A stretch of DNA of 41,253 bases from positions 1 through 41,253 of the forward strand of contig WJKH01000051.1 in NCBI GenBank assembly GCA_014729235.1, in the 5' to 3' direction. Source of the DNA: Candidatus Dojkabacteria bacterium. GTDB lineage: Bacteria; Patescibacteriota; Dojkabacteria; SC72; WJKH01. Position numbers and translations under genes: made by a program. This document shows, piece after piece, positions 1 through 8,241 of the stretch; the stretch's first letter is position 1, and each line of letters starts with the position of its first letter. The notes beneath the pieces were generated by a model. The model was given only the letters and a program-made list of their open reading frames with translations. It ran no database searches and was not told the DNA's origin.

Positions 1-721
1 GCCCATCAATTGATACCCGACTCGCTTTCTTTCGATTGATTAATGGTTCTACACGCGATTTCATCCATTTCGCTAGAAAACCATTCAAGGGGCCACCCTC
101 TCTAAGTCTATATAAAACACGCTTACAACGAAGGTAATCTTCTTTTGTTCTGATATCAGGAATCAACGCATCTACTATTTGATCGGCATTAATTCTAAAT
201 TGCTCCAACATAACTCCAATTTGTCGCCTCAGCTCATCAACAGAGCCACAGGGAGGATTTTCGTCAGTAATGTCAATCTCGTCTAATGGGTAAGAACACC
301 TATCTACAGCCTCTAGAAGTCCAGCAGAGAATCCCATCCGCACAGCCAATCTTATCAAGTCTTCTTTATTAAATCGTGATTGTATTTCGGACATCACATC
401 TTTAGGCAGATACAATTTTCCCTCCGGAGTCATTTCATATAAATCATTCGGGAAAAACATTAGTGCCTCACTTACAAGAAGCCCGACTAAGCAAGGATCT
501 ATCGAGATCTTATTAACGCCAAACCCGATTCCATATGAGGCCTCAAAAAGCCCTTGTAAATCAGCCTGCGGGCTACTATAGGACGCAACAATATTTCTCC
601 TTAATTTTGTAACTTCCGGAGATTCATCATTTACCAGAAGACTCCACAAAAGGGGATCGTCTCCTATGAACGCCTTATCAATTAATGTATCTTCTACTTG
701 TGCCAATCTATTTTCAAACAT
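1..721 (-). CDS. Hypothetical protein, 3' end cut by window edge
   Basis: This is an open frame of 240 codons running off the left edge, so its C-terminus is not in the window. Reading from the ATG at 719-721, the protein starts MFENRLAQVEDTLIDKAFIG and continues as a soluble, acidic, helix-rich sequence with no membrane segment, signal peptide or recognisable motif. The frame stays open across the whole visible length with normal codon use, which supports a real gene. It lies on the same strand as the TrpR-like gene upstream, but a strong terminator sits between them, so it needs its own promoter or readthrough. I do not recognise the family and assign no function. Confidence 0.7.
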   Translation of the reverse strand, partial: MFENRLAQVEDTLIDKAFIGDDPLLWSLLVNDESPEVTKLRRNIVASYSSPQADLQGLFEASYGIGFGVNKISIDPCLVGLLVSEALMFFPNDLYEMTPEGKLYLPKDVMSEIQSRFNKEDLIRLAVRMGFSAGLLEAVDRCSYPLDEIDITDENPPCGSVDELRRQIGVMLEQFRINADQIVDALIPDIRTKEDYLRCKRVLYRLREGGPLNGFLAKWMKSRVEPLINRKKASRVSIDG

Positions 722-739
722 TTCATTAACTTATAAATT

Positions 740-766
740 AAAAAAAAGACGGCATTTCTGCCGTCT
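740..766 (-). terminator. Rho-independent terminator after the TrpR-like gene
   Basis: On the minus strand an 8-bp perfect stem (AGACGGCA / TGCCGTCT, 747-754 with 759-766) with a 4-base loop is followed by eight T residues (740-747). It lies about 35 bases past the stop of the TrpR-like gene and only about 20 bases before the ATG of the next gene on the same strand. Confidence 0.88.
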
Positions 767-800
767 CTGACTTGTACCTTGAAATCAAAAGGCAACGAAA

Positions 801-1133
801 TCACGTAACGGCTAAATCCGTCTTGTGGTGAGAATTATTTTGATTGTCGTTCAATAAGTCCAAAACTTTTTTATACCCTCCCATACCTCTTTCAAGCCAC
901 TGATTAACACGAGTTACAGTCGCAATACTTACTTTTGTTTTTTGGGACACTTCTCTCTGAGGAAAACCCTTTGACAATAATTGAGCCACCTGCCATCTTC
1001 CCGACAGTGCTTCAAGCTCCGGCTCAGTCATCAGATCACGGCAAAATTTGGCCATGACTTCTGGATTTTCTATCAAAGCTAACGCACGAAACAGATCTTT
1101 TGAATTTTTATTTAACCATTTTTGCTGCCTCAT
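801..1133 (-). CDS. TrpR-like DNA-binding protein, YerC/YecD family
   Basis: The 110-residue length and sequence match the YerC/YecD family, relatives of the Trp repressor. The middle carries the family pattern of a helix rich in E and R (LMTEPELEALSGRWQVAQLL, about residues 35-54) followed by a helix-turn-helix (GFPQREVSQKTKVSIATVTR, about 56-75). Members bind DNA as dimers; their ligands and targets are mostly unknown. No tryptophan biosynthesis gene is nearby, so a role in Trp control is not supported here. It is probably monocistronic, with a clear terminator at 740-766. Confident on family, not on regulated genes. Confidence 0.88.
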   Translation of the reverse strand: MRQQKWLNKNSKDLFRALALIENPEVMAKFCRDLMTEPELEALSGRWQVAQLLSKGFPQREVSQKTKVSIATVTRVNQWLERGMGGYKKVLDLLNDNQNNSHHKTDLAVT

Positions 1134-1235
1134 GAAGCGTAATAATACACTAATACGCCCGTTGTGTCAATATGTTGGATGAAGTTCTCTACTTGGTCGC
1201 ATGCGCTCAAGAAATTAAGCAATAAAGCTACCATT

Positions 1236-2495
1236 TCATTCAGATTCTCCATCATTTTGCTCTATATTGGGTCCCTGTTTTAGAATAACAACCAATCTTT
1301 GTACTTCGTCAATTACATCCTCATGAAATTTTGTAACCTCAGTATCAGTCGACTGTCCAAGCCACAACTTAGCAGCCTCCGGCAAAACCTCAAAATAATC
1401 ACGCCCTTCGAGTAGATGCCCCTGGATTACTCTAGCTATCTCCGAGCGATTTCCAAAACTAAGAAAGTTATCTTGATCTGAATGAGAAGGATTAATATAA
1501 GCAAACTTACTATAGAACCTCAGAAGATCTTTCACTAGATTCAATGCTTCAACTTGAGCTTGCTGCTCTTCGTAAGGCATTACTTCCTTTAGAGCCTCGA
1601 TTCTACTTTGTGCCTTAACATAACGATCTCGAAGGAGAAACTTGTCATGGTCAGGTGAACCTCTTCTACGAGCATTTACCCTTCCTCTAATGTCTAATTT
1701 ATCCCACCATTCAATTAGATCCTCAATTGAGGTATGATACTCGAACTTTTCCTGTAGTTCTGATTCTATTTCCCTTAAGATGGTTCGGTCATTTTCAAGC
1801 ATAATCCTCCAAGGACTGTGATTGGTACTACCGACTATATCAATATCGTCTGAAAGTCGTCTTGAAATAGTTTTTTTTAGAGTTTCAAGCCCCTGATCAA
1901 TAGCTTCCGGCTTTGATCTGTCCAAGAAAGAGCTCATTCTCTCAACTACTAAAACTGGCTCATCGCCATGAATATGATAACTTATCCCAGTGAGTGGCAG
2001 TTGATTAGTCTCTTTTGCAACCGAACTATAAAGATCTAGATGCTTTCCAATCACTTCTCTAGTTCTTGCTATATAGTCACCTTCAGCATCAGATATCCTG
2101 TGTATTTCAAGTTTGATGCCGCTTATTTCTTTTTCAGGATCTGAGTCTGAAAAGAAGGTCAATCCTGCATCTGTTACATGCCAGTATTTCTCCCAGTCCG
2201 AGCCAAAAGTTTCCTCAATCATAAATTTATGATTTTGGTCGAGAATTCCTTGCCTACTCCTTTTTAGCCTAAATCTAGCCCTCAACCTATTTAGTTGTAT
2301 ATCAACGCCATCAACTGTCAAAAATTCAGGAAAGTCAAATAAAGGGTTAAAGGGAGCCGTTTCAATTATACCTTGATACCCCCCATCTTCACTAGTTCTA
2401 AAGCATGGAACAGATGCGTATAATGTAATATCATTTTCCAAGGAAAAAATATGATACTCGTCTTGGAGAGGTTCTCCGCTCTCATTTTGAAACAT
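1236..2495 (-). CDS. Hypothetical protein, 419 aa
   Basis: A long single frame starting at an ATG (2493-2495). The product is charged and soluble, with no signal peptide or hydrophobic segment. The middle and C-terminal parts look helical (for example a glutamate- and arginine-rich stretch around residues 225-320). I see no catalytic motif I can name. The spacing of about 100 bases to the TrpR-like gene on the same strand allows co-transcription but does not prove it. Function unknown. Confidence 0.7.
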   Translation of the reverse strand: MFQNESGEPLQDEYHIFSLENDITLYASVPCFRTSEDGGYQGIIETAPFNPLFDFPEFLTVDGVDIQLNRLRARFRLKRSRQGILDQNHKFMIEETFGSDWEKYWHVTDAGLTFFSDSDPEKEISGIKLEIHRISDAEGDYIARTREVIGKHLDLYSSVAKETNQLPLTGISYHIHGDEPVLVVERMSSFLDRSKPEAIDQGLETLKKTISRRLSDDIDIVGSTNHSPWRIMLENDRTILREIESELQEKFEYHTSIEDLIEWWDKLDIRGRVNARRRGSPDHDKFLLRDRYVKAQSRIEALKEVMPYEEQQAQVEALNLVKDLLRFYSKFAYINPSHSDQDNFLSFGNRSEIARVIQGHLLEGRDYFEVLPEAAKLWLGQSTDTEVTKFHEDVIDEVQRLVVILKQGPNIEQNDGESE

Positions 2496-2705
2496 TCTTA
2501 AAGCCTCAACAAATTAAACAACTACCTAAAAATTATACTACATGTTTTTTTTTAATTAAAGTTCCTGATTTCAAAATGCAACTGCACAGTTAAAAAATCA
2601 TCTTGAGAGACAAACAGTTAATTACCTCAAGTCAGGAAGGAATAGAAATATTCGTTAAGTGTAATTTGAGTTGCAAGAAAATCAAACACCATTTAAAATA
2701 TCAAC

Positions 2706-3203
2706 ATGAAACCAGTCTTTGCTGAAAAAACTACATACAAAGGAAAAGATTACAAAAGCGAGTTATACATAAAAAACGACTACAGCGAAATCTCCCCCAT
2801 CACCCAAGCCCACGCAGTATGCTTCATAGATAAAAATACCCTATTATTCCAACAATTCCGAGATGGCACACTTGGGAACCTGGGAGGAGGCATTAGGCCG
2901 AGTGAAAATATCGAACAAGCTCTTAGGAGAGAATTGATAGAAGAAGGCCAATGCGAACTTTTATCCTGGAAGACGTTTGGATATGAGAGAATCTCAAAGT
3001 TAAGCCAACCCGGTCTATACGAGTATTTTCTGCGCACAGCAGCTCACGTCAAACTGCTTGATAAATCAGTCAAGGACCCGTGCGGAAAAAGCATTGGAAG
3101 AGCCATTGTTCCGTATTGCATTGCTGCCCATAAATTGGGCTGGGGCAAAAAAGGGAGATTGCTGCTAAAATATGCTAGGAAAAAGTATCTGGAGTATATT
3201 TAA
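2706..3203 (+). CDS. NUDIX hydrolase
   Basis: The protein contains a NUDIX box around residues 60-82: GGGIRPSENIEQ followed by ALRRELIEEG, matching G-x5-E-x7-R-E-U-x-E-E. The final glycine of the classic box is displaced by one position (EEGQ rather than EExG). NUDIX enzymes hydrolyse nucleoside diphosphates linked to another moiety; the substrate cannot be read from sequence. The 165-aa length is normal. No Shine-Dalgarno box precedes the ATG. The next gene, a Ham1-type pyrophosphatase, starts 22 bases downstream, so the pair reads as a nucleotide-pool housecleaning unit. Confidence 0.85.
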   Translation: MKPVFAEKTTYKGKDYKSELYIKNDYSEISPITQAHAVCFIDKNTLLFQQFRDGTLGNLGGGIRPSENIEQALRRELIEEGQCELLSWKTFGYERISKLSQPGLYEYFLRTAAHVKLLDKSVKDPCGKSIGRAIVPYCIAAHKLGWGKKGRLLLKYARKKYLEYI

Positions 3204-3225
3204 TTCGATAAAGCATAATCCGCAT

Positions 3226-3795
3226 ATGATCTATCATATAACTGGAAACAAACACAAAGCAGAAAGCGCAAATAAACGCCTCAAGCCCTTTAACATACAA
3301 CTCAAACAAAAGACTCTCCACCTCATCGAACCCCAGGAAGAAGATATCACAACAGTGGCTGAATCAAAAGCGCAGCAAGCCAACAGGCAAATCAAAAGAC
3401 CTGTACTTGTGTCAGATTCCGGAATCTCAATTCCTGCGCTAAACGGATTTCCAGGACCATTCATGCACTACATTACTAAATGGCTTACGGCAAGCGATCT
3501 ACTGAATCTCATGCAAAATAAAACCGACAGGACAATTTATTTTCAAAATGTGGCCGTTTACCAAGATTCTCAACAGCAAAGAGCTTTTAAATCAGAAAGG
3601 AAAGGATTAATTTTATCGAAAGCAGAAGGAAAAGGCATCCCACTTGATCAGATTGTCACCTTCAGGAAAGATTACAAAACCATCGCCGAATGCGAAAACT
3701 TTGGTCTGAGTCGGTTTGACTCAGAGCTTAAAGATTCGATCTGGTTTCAATTCGGGGAGTGGTATAATAAATTCAATAAACTTATCAAAAATTAA
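3226..3795 (+). CDS. Ham1/RdgB-like non-canonical purine NTP pyrophosphatase
   Basis: The N-terminus after the chosen start, MIYHITGNKHKAESAN, carries the Ham1 TGNxxK signature, and residues about 62-77 (VSDSGISIPALNGFPG) match the DSGL-x-ALNG-x-PG active-site motif. Family members hydrolyse dITP and XTP to monophosphates, keeping inosine and xanthine out of DNA. The frame is open upstream to 3172, which would overlap the NUDIX gene, but the family normally starts just before the TGN motif, so I place the start at 3226. The sequence after the PG motif is more divergent than usual. The start of the next gene lies 2 bases after the stop. Confidence 0.85.
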   Translation: MIYHITGNKHKAESANKRLKPFNIQLKQKTLHLIEPQEEDITTVAESKAQQANRQIKRPVLVSDSGISIPALNGFPGPFMHYITKWLTASDLLNLMQNKTDRTIYFQNVAVYQDSQQQRAFKSERKGLILSKAEGKGIPLDQIVTFRKDYKTIAECENFGLSRFDSELKDSIWFQFGEWYNKFNKLIKN

Positions 3796-3797
3796 AA

Positions 3798-4538
3798 ATG
3801 CCCCAAAAAGAACAAATTCCAAAAGCTCAACTACATGATCATAATAAAAGAAATCAGCCCCCAGCAACAAACTCCCCCTCCCCAAAGAGAAAACAGATTG
3901 TCCTAATTATAGTACTCATATTGGCGATATTATTCATGTGCGGCGCAATTACACTGACATTGACAATTTGGCTAAAAATCTCCGAAGACCAAACTTCAAG
4001 CCAGGAAAACTCTCGTCCAGAGGCAACAGACCCTGCGTCAGAAAACAAGCACCATACTTTTAGCGTTGAAAGCAACGTGGATTACTCAAATGAACTGATA
4101 GCCTACTATGAAGATATTGAAATACTTGCAGAAATTGAAAAAGAGCTTGAGACATCAGCTCAAAATCAAGACCCTGATGCCTTTTTTGACTCATACAATC
4201 TGTATACTGAAACCGTAGAGAAGCAGATTTTACGCATAGAGGCCATATCCGATTACATTCAAAGTACGCCTAATCAAAACACTGAGTCAGTTGGCCGGAA
4301 GTCCTCTTCAAAAATGGTATTTAAAACTAGATCCAAAGACCGTGAAACGTTTTGGTACAACATACCGATTTTCGGATCACTTTTAAGAGCAAAACACAAC
4401 TCCATAGAGAAATCACGAAATGGGGTTTATACATTTATGAAAAATGAGCTTACGGAATCCGAAAGAAATGAATACCTAGTGGAATATAAACTATCAAACG
4501 TAGATGAAATCAAGAATGCTTCTGATTCCAAGGTTTAG
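3798..4538 (+). CDS. Membrane-anchored protein, N-terminal part of a TAG-split gene
   Basis: The first 35 residues are hydrophilic and rich in P, Q and K, followed by one hydrophobic segment (about residues 36-60, IVLIIVLILAILFMCGAITL), then a charged domain presumably outside the membrane. The frame ends at a TAG (4536-4538) but the same frame continues at once, open to 5411, without any later ATG. I therefore read 3798-5411 as one gene interrupted by an amber codon. It sits 2 bases after the Ham1 gene and may be co-transcribed. Function unknown; the layout (short cytoplasmic tail, one membrane helix, large outer domain) suggests a cell-surface protein. Confidence 0.75.
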   Translation: MPQKEQIPKAQLHDHNKRNQPPATNSPSPKRKQIVLIIVLILAILFMCGAITLTLTIWLKISEDQTSSQENSRPEATDPASENKHHTFSVESNVDYSNELIAYYEDIEILAEIEKELETSAQNQDPDAFFDSYNLYTETVEKQILRIEAISDYIQSTPNQNTESVGRKSSSKMVFKTRSKDRETFWYNIPIFGSLLRAKHNSIEKSRNGVYTFMKNELTESERNEYLVEYKLSNVDEIKNASDSKV

Positions 4539-4541
4539 GAA

Positions 4542-5411
4542 TTGGCTAGAGATCCAGTATTACGTGCCGGCATAGATTGGACTGACATTGCGACCAGCCT
4601 CGGAAAGGAAGCAGTTCAAGCAACAACAGAAGGTTACAAAATCGGAACAAGCAAATCTCCCGGAAACACAGCTTTGACAAATGGAGCGGTACGCTTAGTA
4701 ACTGATTCTGATAACGCACAGCAGAGCACAAATGACTCAGCAGCTTCAGATACAGTTAAATTTGTTGACACATCTGGAAAATCTCGGTATGCCATATTAA
4801 GTTCAGGATCTATTGCTGGATTAGTTGACGCACAACTCGGAGATCAAGTTGTATCAAAATGGCAGGATATTGATCATAAAGTAAAAGATAAACTGACAGC
4901 AGAGATTATTCAAGCCTCCGAAAAGTCGGATTTGGCCATAATTGCTAAAATCGGCCATGAAAATCAGACTGAATTGCAAGTCCCTGAAGGTAACTGGAAT
5001 GTTATATCAACGGTAGAGGGGGGAGTTCCTCTAAATGTTGACATTAACATTGCAGCAGGGGAAACAACTCAGATAAAGACAAAGTATCTTGGTGCAGACC
5101 AATACAAGTTAAACCCTGATATCGCAGATCACTTGGGCTACAACCCGGAAATAATCAAGCTAGATAGGGACGCAAAAAATTCTGATCAGGAAGAAGATGA
5201 GGAGGTCTCCAAATCAAATTCCAGTAACAAATCAGACAAGGAAAAGTTATTTGAAAAGGAATCATGTTCTAATCCCGGAACGATTCTTATTGAAAATTTC
5301 CCAAAAGTCAGCAACTGCGAAGATCTGTATCAAAACTGTCGCCGCAATGGAGGTGGTATTGATGAGTGCGTAATAAAGATAAATGAATGTTGTGACAGAT
5401 TAAGGGGCTAG
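4542..5411 (+). CDS. C-terminal part of the TAG-split surface protein
   Basis: This is in frame with the gene at 3798-4538, beginning just after its TAG. The only start near the beginning is a TTG at 4542, and the whole 289-residue stretch has no internal methionine, so independent translation is unlikely. It contains a helical start (DWTDIATSLGKEAVQAT), a beta-rich domain (about residues 125-190, with PEGNWNV and NIAAGETTQI) resembling small Ig- or carboxypeptidase-regulatory-type folds, an acidic low-complexity linker, and a tail with six cysteines that could form disulfides outside the cell. Best described as the outer part of one interrupted membrane-anchored protein. Confidence 0.6.
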   Translation: MARDPVLRAGIDWTDIATSLGKEAVQATTEGYKIGTSKSPGNTALTNGAVRLVTDSDNAQQSTNDSAASDTVKFVDTSGKSRYAILSSGSIAGLVDAQLGDQVVSKWQDIDHKVKDKLTAEIIQASEKSDLAIIAKIGHENQTELQVPEGNWNVISTVEGGVPLNVDINIAAGETTQIKTKYLGADQYKLNPDIADHLGYNPEIIKLDRDAKNSDQEEDEEVSKSNSSNKSDKEKLFEKESCSNPGTILIENFPKVSNCEDLYQNCRRNGGGIDECVIKINECCDRLRG

Positions 5412-5504
5412 AAAGCACAGATCCGATTCATCGTTGAAGAATAAGAAACTGTATCCGCTTAGATAACAAAGGGCGATTTACTAGTGATTAGTTTTTAATC
5501 CAAT

Positions 5505-6065
5505 CTAAAACATTGGGATAAAAAACCGTAAAAGATACAAGACAAGACCGAGCACCACGGAGAAAATAAACAGCCCCATTCCCAGATTAAACAAAAATCT
5601 GCCACGTTTTTTATACTGCCACAACAGCCAGCCAACAATAATTAACAACACCCCAACCAACCCGGAAATCAAAAATATAAGACCAGCAATCATAAAAACC
5701 GAACCCCAGAAAAACATCTCCTCTAAGACAAAGTCAGTCCCCAGAATTTCATAATTGCTTGAAATATAATCATAATCAAAAACAATTGACTTACCGGAAT
5801 CCAAAGACAGCCTCTCTTTTAGCTCAAAAAAATTACTGCACTCAACCTCTTCGAGAGTAAACGAATACGAATGATCATAAGATTCTGATTCTGCCGGATC
5901 GTAGCATTCGTAATATTCGTGATACAAAATCTCACCTTCGTACACATCTATAACCACCTGCGAGTTCCAAATATAGTTATCCTGAAAATACGGCGGCTGC
6001 GCAAAGGAATACAATATCCCATCCTCTACAGCCTTATAGTATCGATCGTCTTGGCTCTTTATCAA
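5505..6065 (-). CDS. Membrane protein, C-terminal part of a frameshifted gene
   Basis: The frame encodes an outer domain rich in aromatic and acidic residues (to about residue 110), then three hydrophobic segments (about 116-133, 135-150 and 157-182). The layout resembles DUF3592-like membrane proteins, but I do not claim that family. The only start is a TTG (6063-6065) overlapping the TGA of the upstream frame. In this same frame the sequence stays open upstream of the TTG to 6150 and reads plausibly (GYDSLSLYEFTETDSKQEAL), while the upstream frame supplies a signal peptide. I read 5505-6298 as one gene with a single-base frameshift. Confidence 0.6.
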   Translation of the reverse strand: MIKSQDDRYYKAVEDGILYSFAQPPYFQDNYIWNSQVVIDVYEGEILYHEYYECYDPAESESYDHSYSFTLEEVECSNFFELKERLSLDSGKSIVFDYDYISSNYEILGTDFVLEEMFFWGSVFMIAGLIFLISGLVGVLLIIVGWLLWQYKKRGRFLFNLGMGLFIFSVVLGLVLYLLRFFIPMF

Positions 6066-6298
6066 TGCTTCCTGCTTGCTATCGGTCTCAGTGAATTCAT
6101 AAAGTGATAAGCTATCATAACCACTTCCCCCTTCTCCGTCGGGTAGGCATTAATGGCGACTTTTTCGTTAATTTTATAGGTCTCGGTTCTAATTGCTTCA
6201 CTCAGCCCAGCTTCGGCATAAACATCTCCTGTGCATATTAGCTGAAGTGTTATTGCAACTGCCGCAAACCAAATGATTTTTGACTTATGACTTTTCAT
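6062..6298 (-). CDS. Signal peptide and N-terminus of the frameshifted membrane protein
   Basis: I place the start at the ATG 6296-6298, giving MKSHKSKIIWFAAVAITLQL followed by ICTGDVYAEAG: a basic N-terminus, a hydrophobic core and an A-x-A-like cleavage site (VYA). An upstream ATG at 6370 would put 24 extra residues before this signal and is less likely. After about 25 mature residues the frame ends at TGA (6062-6064). The last part of this frame (MIAYHFMNSLRPIASRKH) looks like out-of-frame sequence, because the other frame over the same bases gives better protein and joins the downstream membrane domain. Confidence 0.5.
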   Translation of the reverse strand: MKSHKSKIIWFAAVAITLQLICTGDVYAEAGLSEAIRTETYKINEKVAINAYPTEKGEVVMIAYHFMNSLRPIASRKH

Positions 6299-6354
6299 AA
6301 TTTTATTGTAACACCTGAGAATGCTGTCTGACAATTGTTGAAATTCCATAAACA

Positions 6355-6407
6355 GTAGCTTTGTTACCATTTGAACTTGCCTGCGCTTACTGTAAAGTTC
6401 AAGCTAC
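6355..6407. other. Nested inverted repeat between two minus-strand genes
   Basis: TTGAACTT (6371-6378) pairs perfectly with AAGTTCAA (6395-6402), and directly outside it GTAGC (6355-6359) pairs with GCTAC (6403-6407) across an 11-base internal bulge. It lies between the stop of the acetyltransferase gene (6422) and the start of the signal-peptide gene (6298), about 60-110 bases before that start. No T tract follows on either strand, so a simple terminator is not indicated. It could be a leader structure. Confidence 0.4.
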
Positions 6408-6421
6408 AAGAGATATTTAAC

Positions 6422-7186
6422 CTAATTATCTTCCATTTCCTTAATCAGCTTCGAAAAATCTTTCGGCAAAACATAATAATAGCTAAGCAATTTTCCCTTG
6501 TATACAATTCCGAAAGTTCCATATGCAGAAGGAGACTTATCGCGAATATCCTTTGCACTCTCCAATTCCACCACTTTAAACAACAGACCTAATTTCTCAG
6601 CACTTTCACGAACATGAATAACCGCATCATCAATATAAGGGCACTGTGAAGATCGGAAAACTGTTATCCCATCCGGATGTTTTCGCTGTTTCGTCTCCCA
6701 ATCTCCCGAAAATTTCGGCTCAGCAGCCGATTTGTCAAACTTCTTTACCATCAAGCTGAAAGATGGCGGAGCTTTATCTACTACTTCGTATCCATGCTTC
6801 TCAAAAAATGCCTTTTCCGCAAGCCACGGTTTTTCGCTCGTAACAGCGACCACACCTGCCAATCCCTGCTTTTGGGCGTCTTTCTCACACTCTCGCAGCA
6901 ACTGTCTTGCATAGCCATTGCCTTTACTTTTACCAACCACCCATAAGCAGTGAATTGCCATATATTCTTTTGCTTTTATTGGACGCCAGGCATATTTTCC
7001 GGGTATGTATTCAATATATCCCCTTCCTCCTTCTTCAAGATCCAGCATTTTGATGCACATGCCTTCTTTAAATCTTTCTTGAAGCCATTTTAGTTTTTGC
7101 TGATAACCTGGGCATTTTCTGTCGCTCATTTTGCAGAAGAATCCTTTTTTGTCGACATTTTCCGATGTGACTTCAATTATTTTCAT
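6422..7186 (-). CDS. GNAT acetyltransferase with YoaP-type C-terminal domain
   Basis: The N-terminal part (about residues 1-150) is a GNAT fold: the acetyl-CoA loop region reads VVGKSKGNGYARQLLRECEK (Q/R-x-x-G-x-A variant), followed by the last strands with AFFEKHGYEVV. The C-terminal part (about 170-254) matches the thioredoxin-like YoaP domain, with SSQCPYI near its start and the GTFGIVYKGKLLSYYYV strand near the end. GNAT enzymes transfer acetyl from acetyl-CoA to an amine; the substrate of YoaP-type proteins is not known to me. Length 254 aa is normal. It lies 18 bases after the next minus-strand gene (7205-7978), so the two may share a transcript. Confidence 0.85.
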   Translation of the reverse strand: MKIIEVTSENVDKKGFFCKMSDRKCPGYQQKLKWLQERFKEGMCIKMLDLEEGGRGYIEYIPGKYAWRPIKAKEYMAIHCLWVVGKSKGNGYARQLLRECEKDAQKQGLAGVVAVTSEKPWLAEKAFFEKHGYEVVDKAPPSFSLMVKKFDKSAAEPKFSGDWETKQRKHPDGITVFRSSQCPYIDDAVIHVRESAEKLGLLFKVVELESAKDIRDKSPSAYGTFGIVYKGKLLSYYYVLPKDFSKLIKEMEDN

Positions 7187-7204
7187 TTTTCTAATTGTAA
7201 AAAG

Positions 7205-7978
7205 TTAAGGAAACAAACTCTTTTGTTTATTCGCTTCAAGCAAAACAAGATCATCATTTGCAAATCTCAGCACCTGAATTACATCGCCCCAAGTATTCTG
7301 AAAGCGCGGTGCAAAATCTCCAATCTTACTCGAAGAATCAGGCTGCATAACAAGAAACATCATAAACCTGCTCGTTTTAATAATGTAAACTTCATCAATG
7401 TTTAATTGGTTACAGACATCCTTACTGAGCCGCTTCATGAAACTATCCCTATTTTCTCGAGTAAAATGCTGATATATCAGTAACGATAAACCAGTGTCAT
7501 AAAATTCAACTATCTCACCCCAATATAGATATTTCGAAGAGTTTTTATTCCCTTTTTTCACGGACTTGACTTCAATTCCATTATCCACTTCGAAAAAAAG
7601 TAGATCCGGCTTCTGAGCTTCGATAATTTTTAATAAATTTCGAAAGTATGTAGCCCTGCCATCGAGATCATCTGGGATCATTTCGGAATGATATGAAGTA
7701 TTTTGCAAAAGTCCAGAATTTTCCAACTCTGCCAGTTCTTTCTTCCCATCAATCAATACTTTCTCAGCCAAAAAGTCAAATAGCTGCGGATCATATTTTC
7801 TCCAGATATCAGGGTCATGCAAATAGTTGTTATTTCCACCATCATTGCTCCCATCATTCTCCGTCATCATCCAGCTTACTAGTGTTTTAACTTTCCCTTC
7901 ATTTGACAAAATACGGATTATACCGGTTTCTTTATAATGGCTTATATCTCCAAAATATTGATCTTTCATAAATCTCAT
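7205..7978 (-). CDS. Conserved protein with KDQYFGD N-terminal signature
   Basis: The N-terminus reads MRFMKDQYFGDISHYKETGI, then RILSNEGKVKTLVSWMMTEN, then DGSNDGGNN, and DPDIWRKYDPQLFD follows near residue 55. This resembles a widespread conserved bacterial family beginning KDQYFGDxNDYxKYGLLR with a WMLTPDDGxxDG segment; I recall the family but not an experimentally known function. The later part (residues 110-250) is specific to this protein. Two starts are possible (M1 and M4); no ribosome binding site decides between them. It is followed after 18 bases by the YoaP-type acetyltransferase gene on the same strand. Confidence 0.7.
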   Translation of the reverse strand: MRFMKDQYFGDISHYKETGIIRILSNEGKVKTLVSWMMTENDGSNDGGNNNYLHDPDIWRKYDPQLFDFLAEKVLIDGKKELAELENSGLLQNTSYHSEMIPDDLDGRATYFRNLLKIIEAQKPDLLFFEVDNGIEVKSVKKGNKNSSKYLYWGEIVEFYDTGLSLLIYQHFTRENRDSFMKRLSKDVCNQLNIDEVYIIKTSRFMMFLVMQPDSSSKIGDFAPRFQNTWGDVIQVLRFANDDLVLLEANKQKSLFP

Positions 7979-8241
7979 AATATCATAAGCTCTGAGAGTT
8001 CGTAACCTGATGATGGGTTTGTAGGTTTAGGACAGGATTAAATTGTACTCACTGATGAGTTACACTATCGACATAAGAGAAAAGTCTATAGCTATTATTT
8101 CAACTTAATACTGACCAGAAAAGCACTGACCTAGCAGAATCTGGATATTCGAAGCTGAGCTCAGCGACTTGATGCCAGGAATCGATTCGGACATCAACCA
8201 ATTCAATTTGAAGAAATAAATCAATGCTGTAGAATAATAGT

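Noticed and set aside
7145-7170. Reverse-strand AATGTCGACAAAAAAGG resembling the boundary repeat
   Set aside because: It lies inside the coding sequence of the YoaP-type acetyltransferase (SENVDKKGFF) and lacks the CCCTGCAGGG palindrome.
8125-8218. Short open stretch reading WIFEAELSDLMPGIDSD and a 12-bp palindrome GCTGAGCTCAGC at 8154
   Set aside because: Only about 28 codons after an upstream stop, with no start; it may be a gene remnant but cannot be supported.
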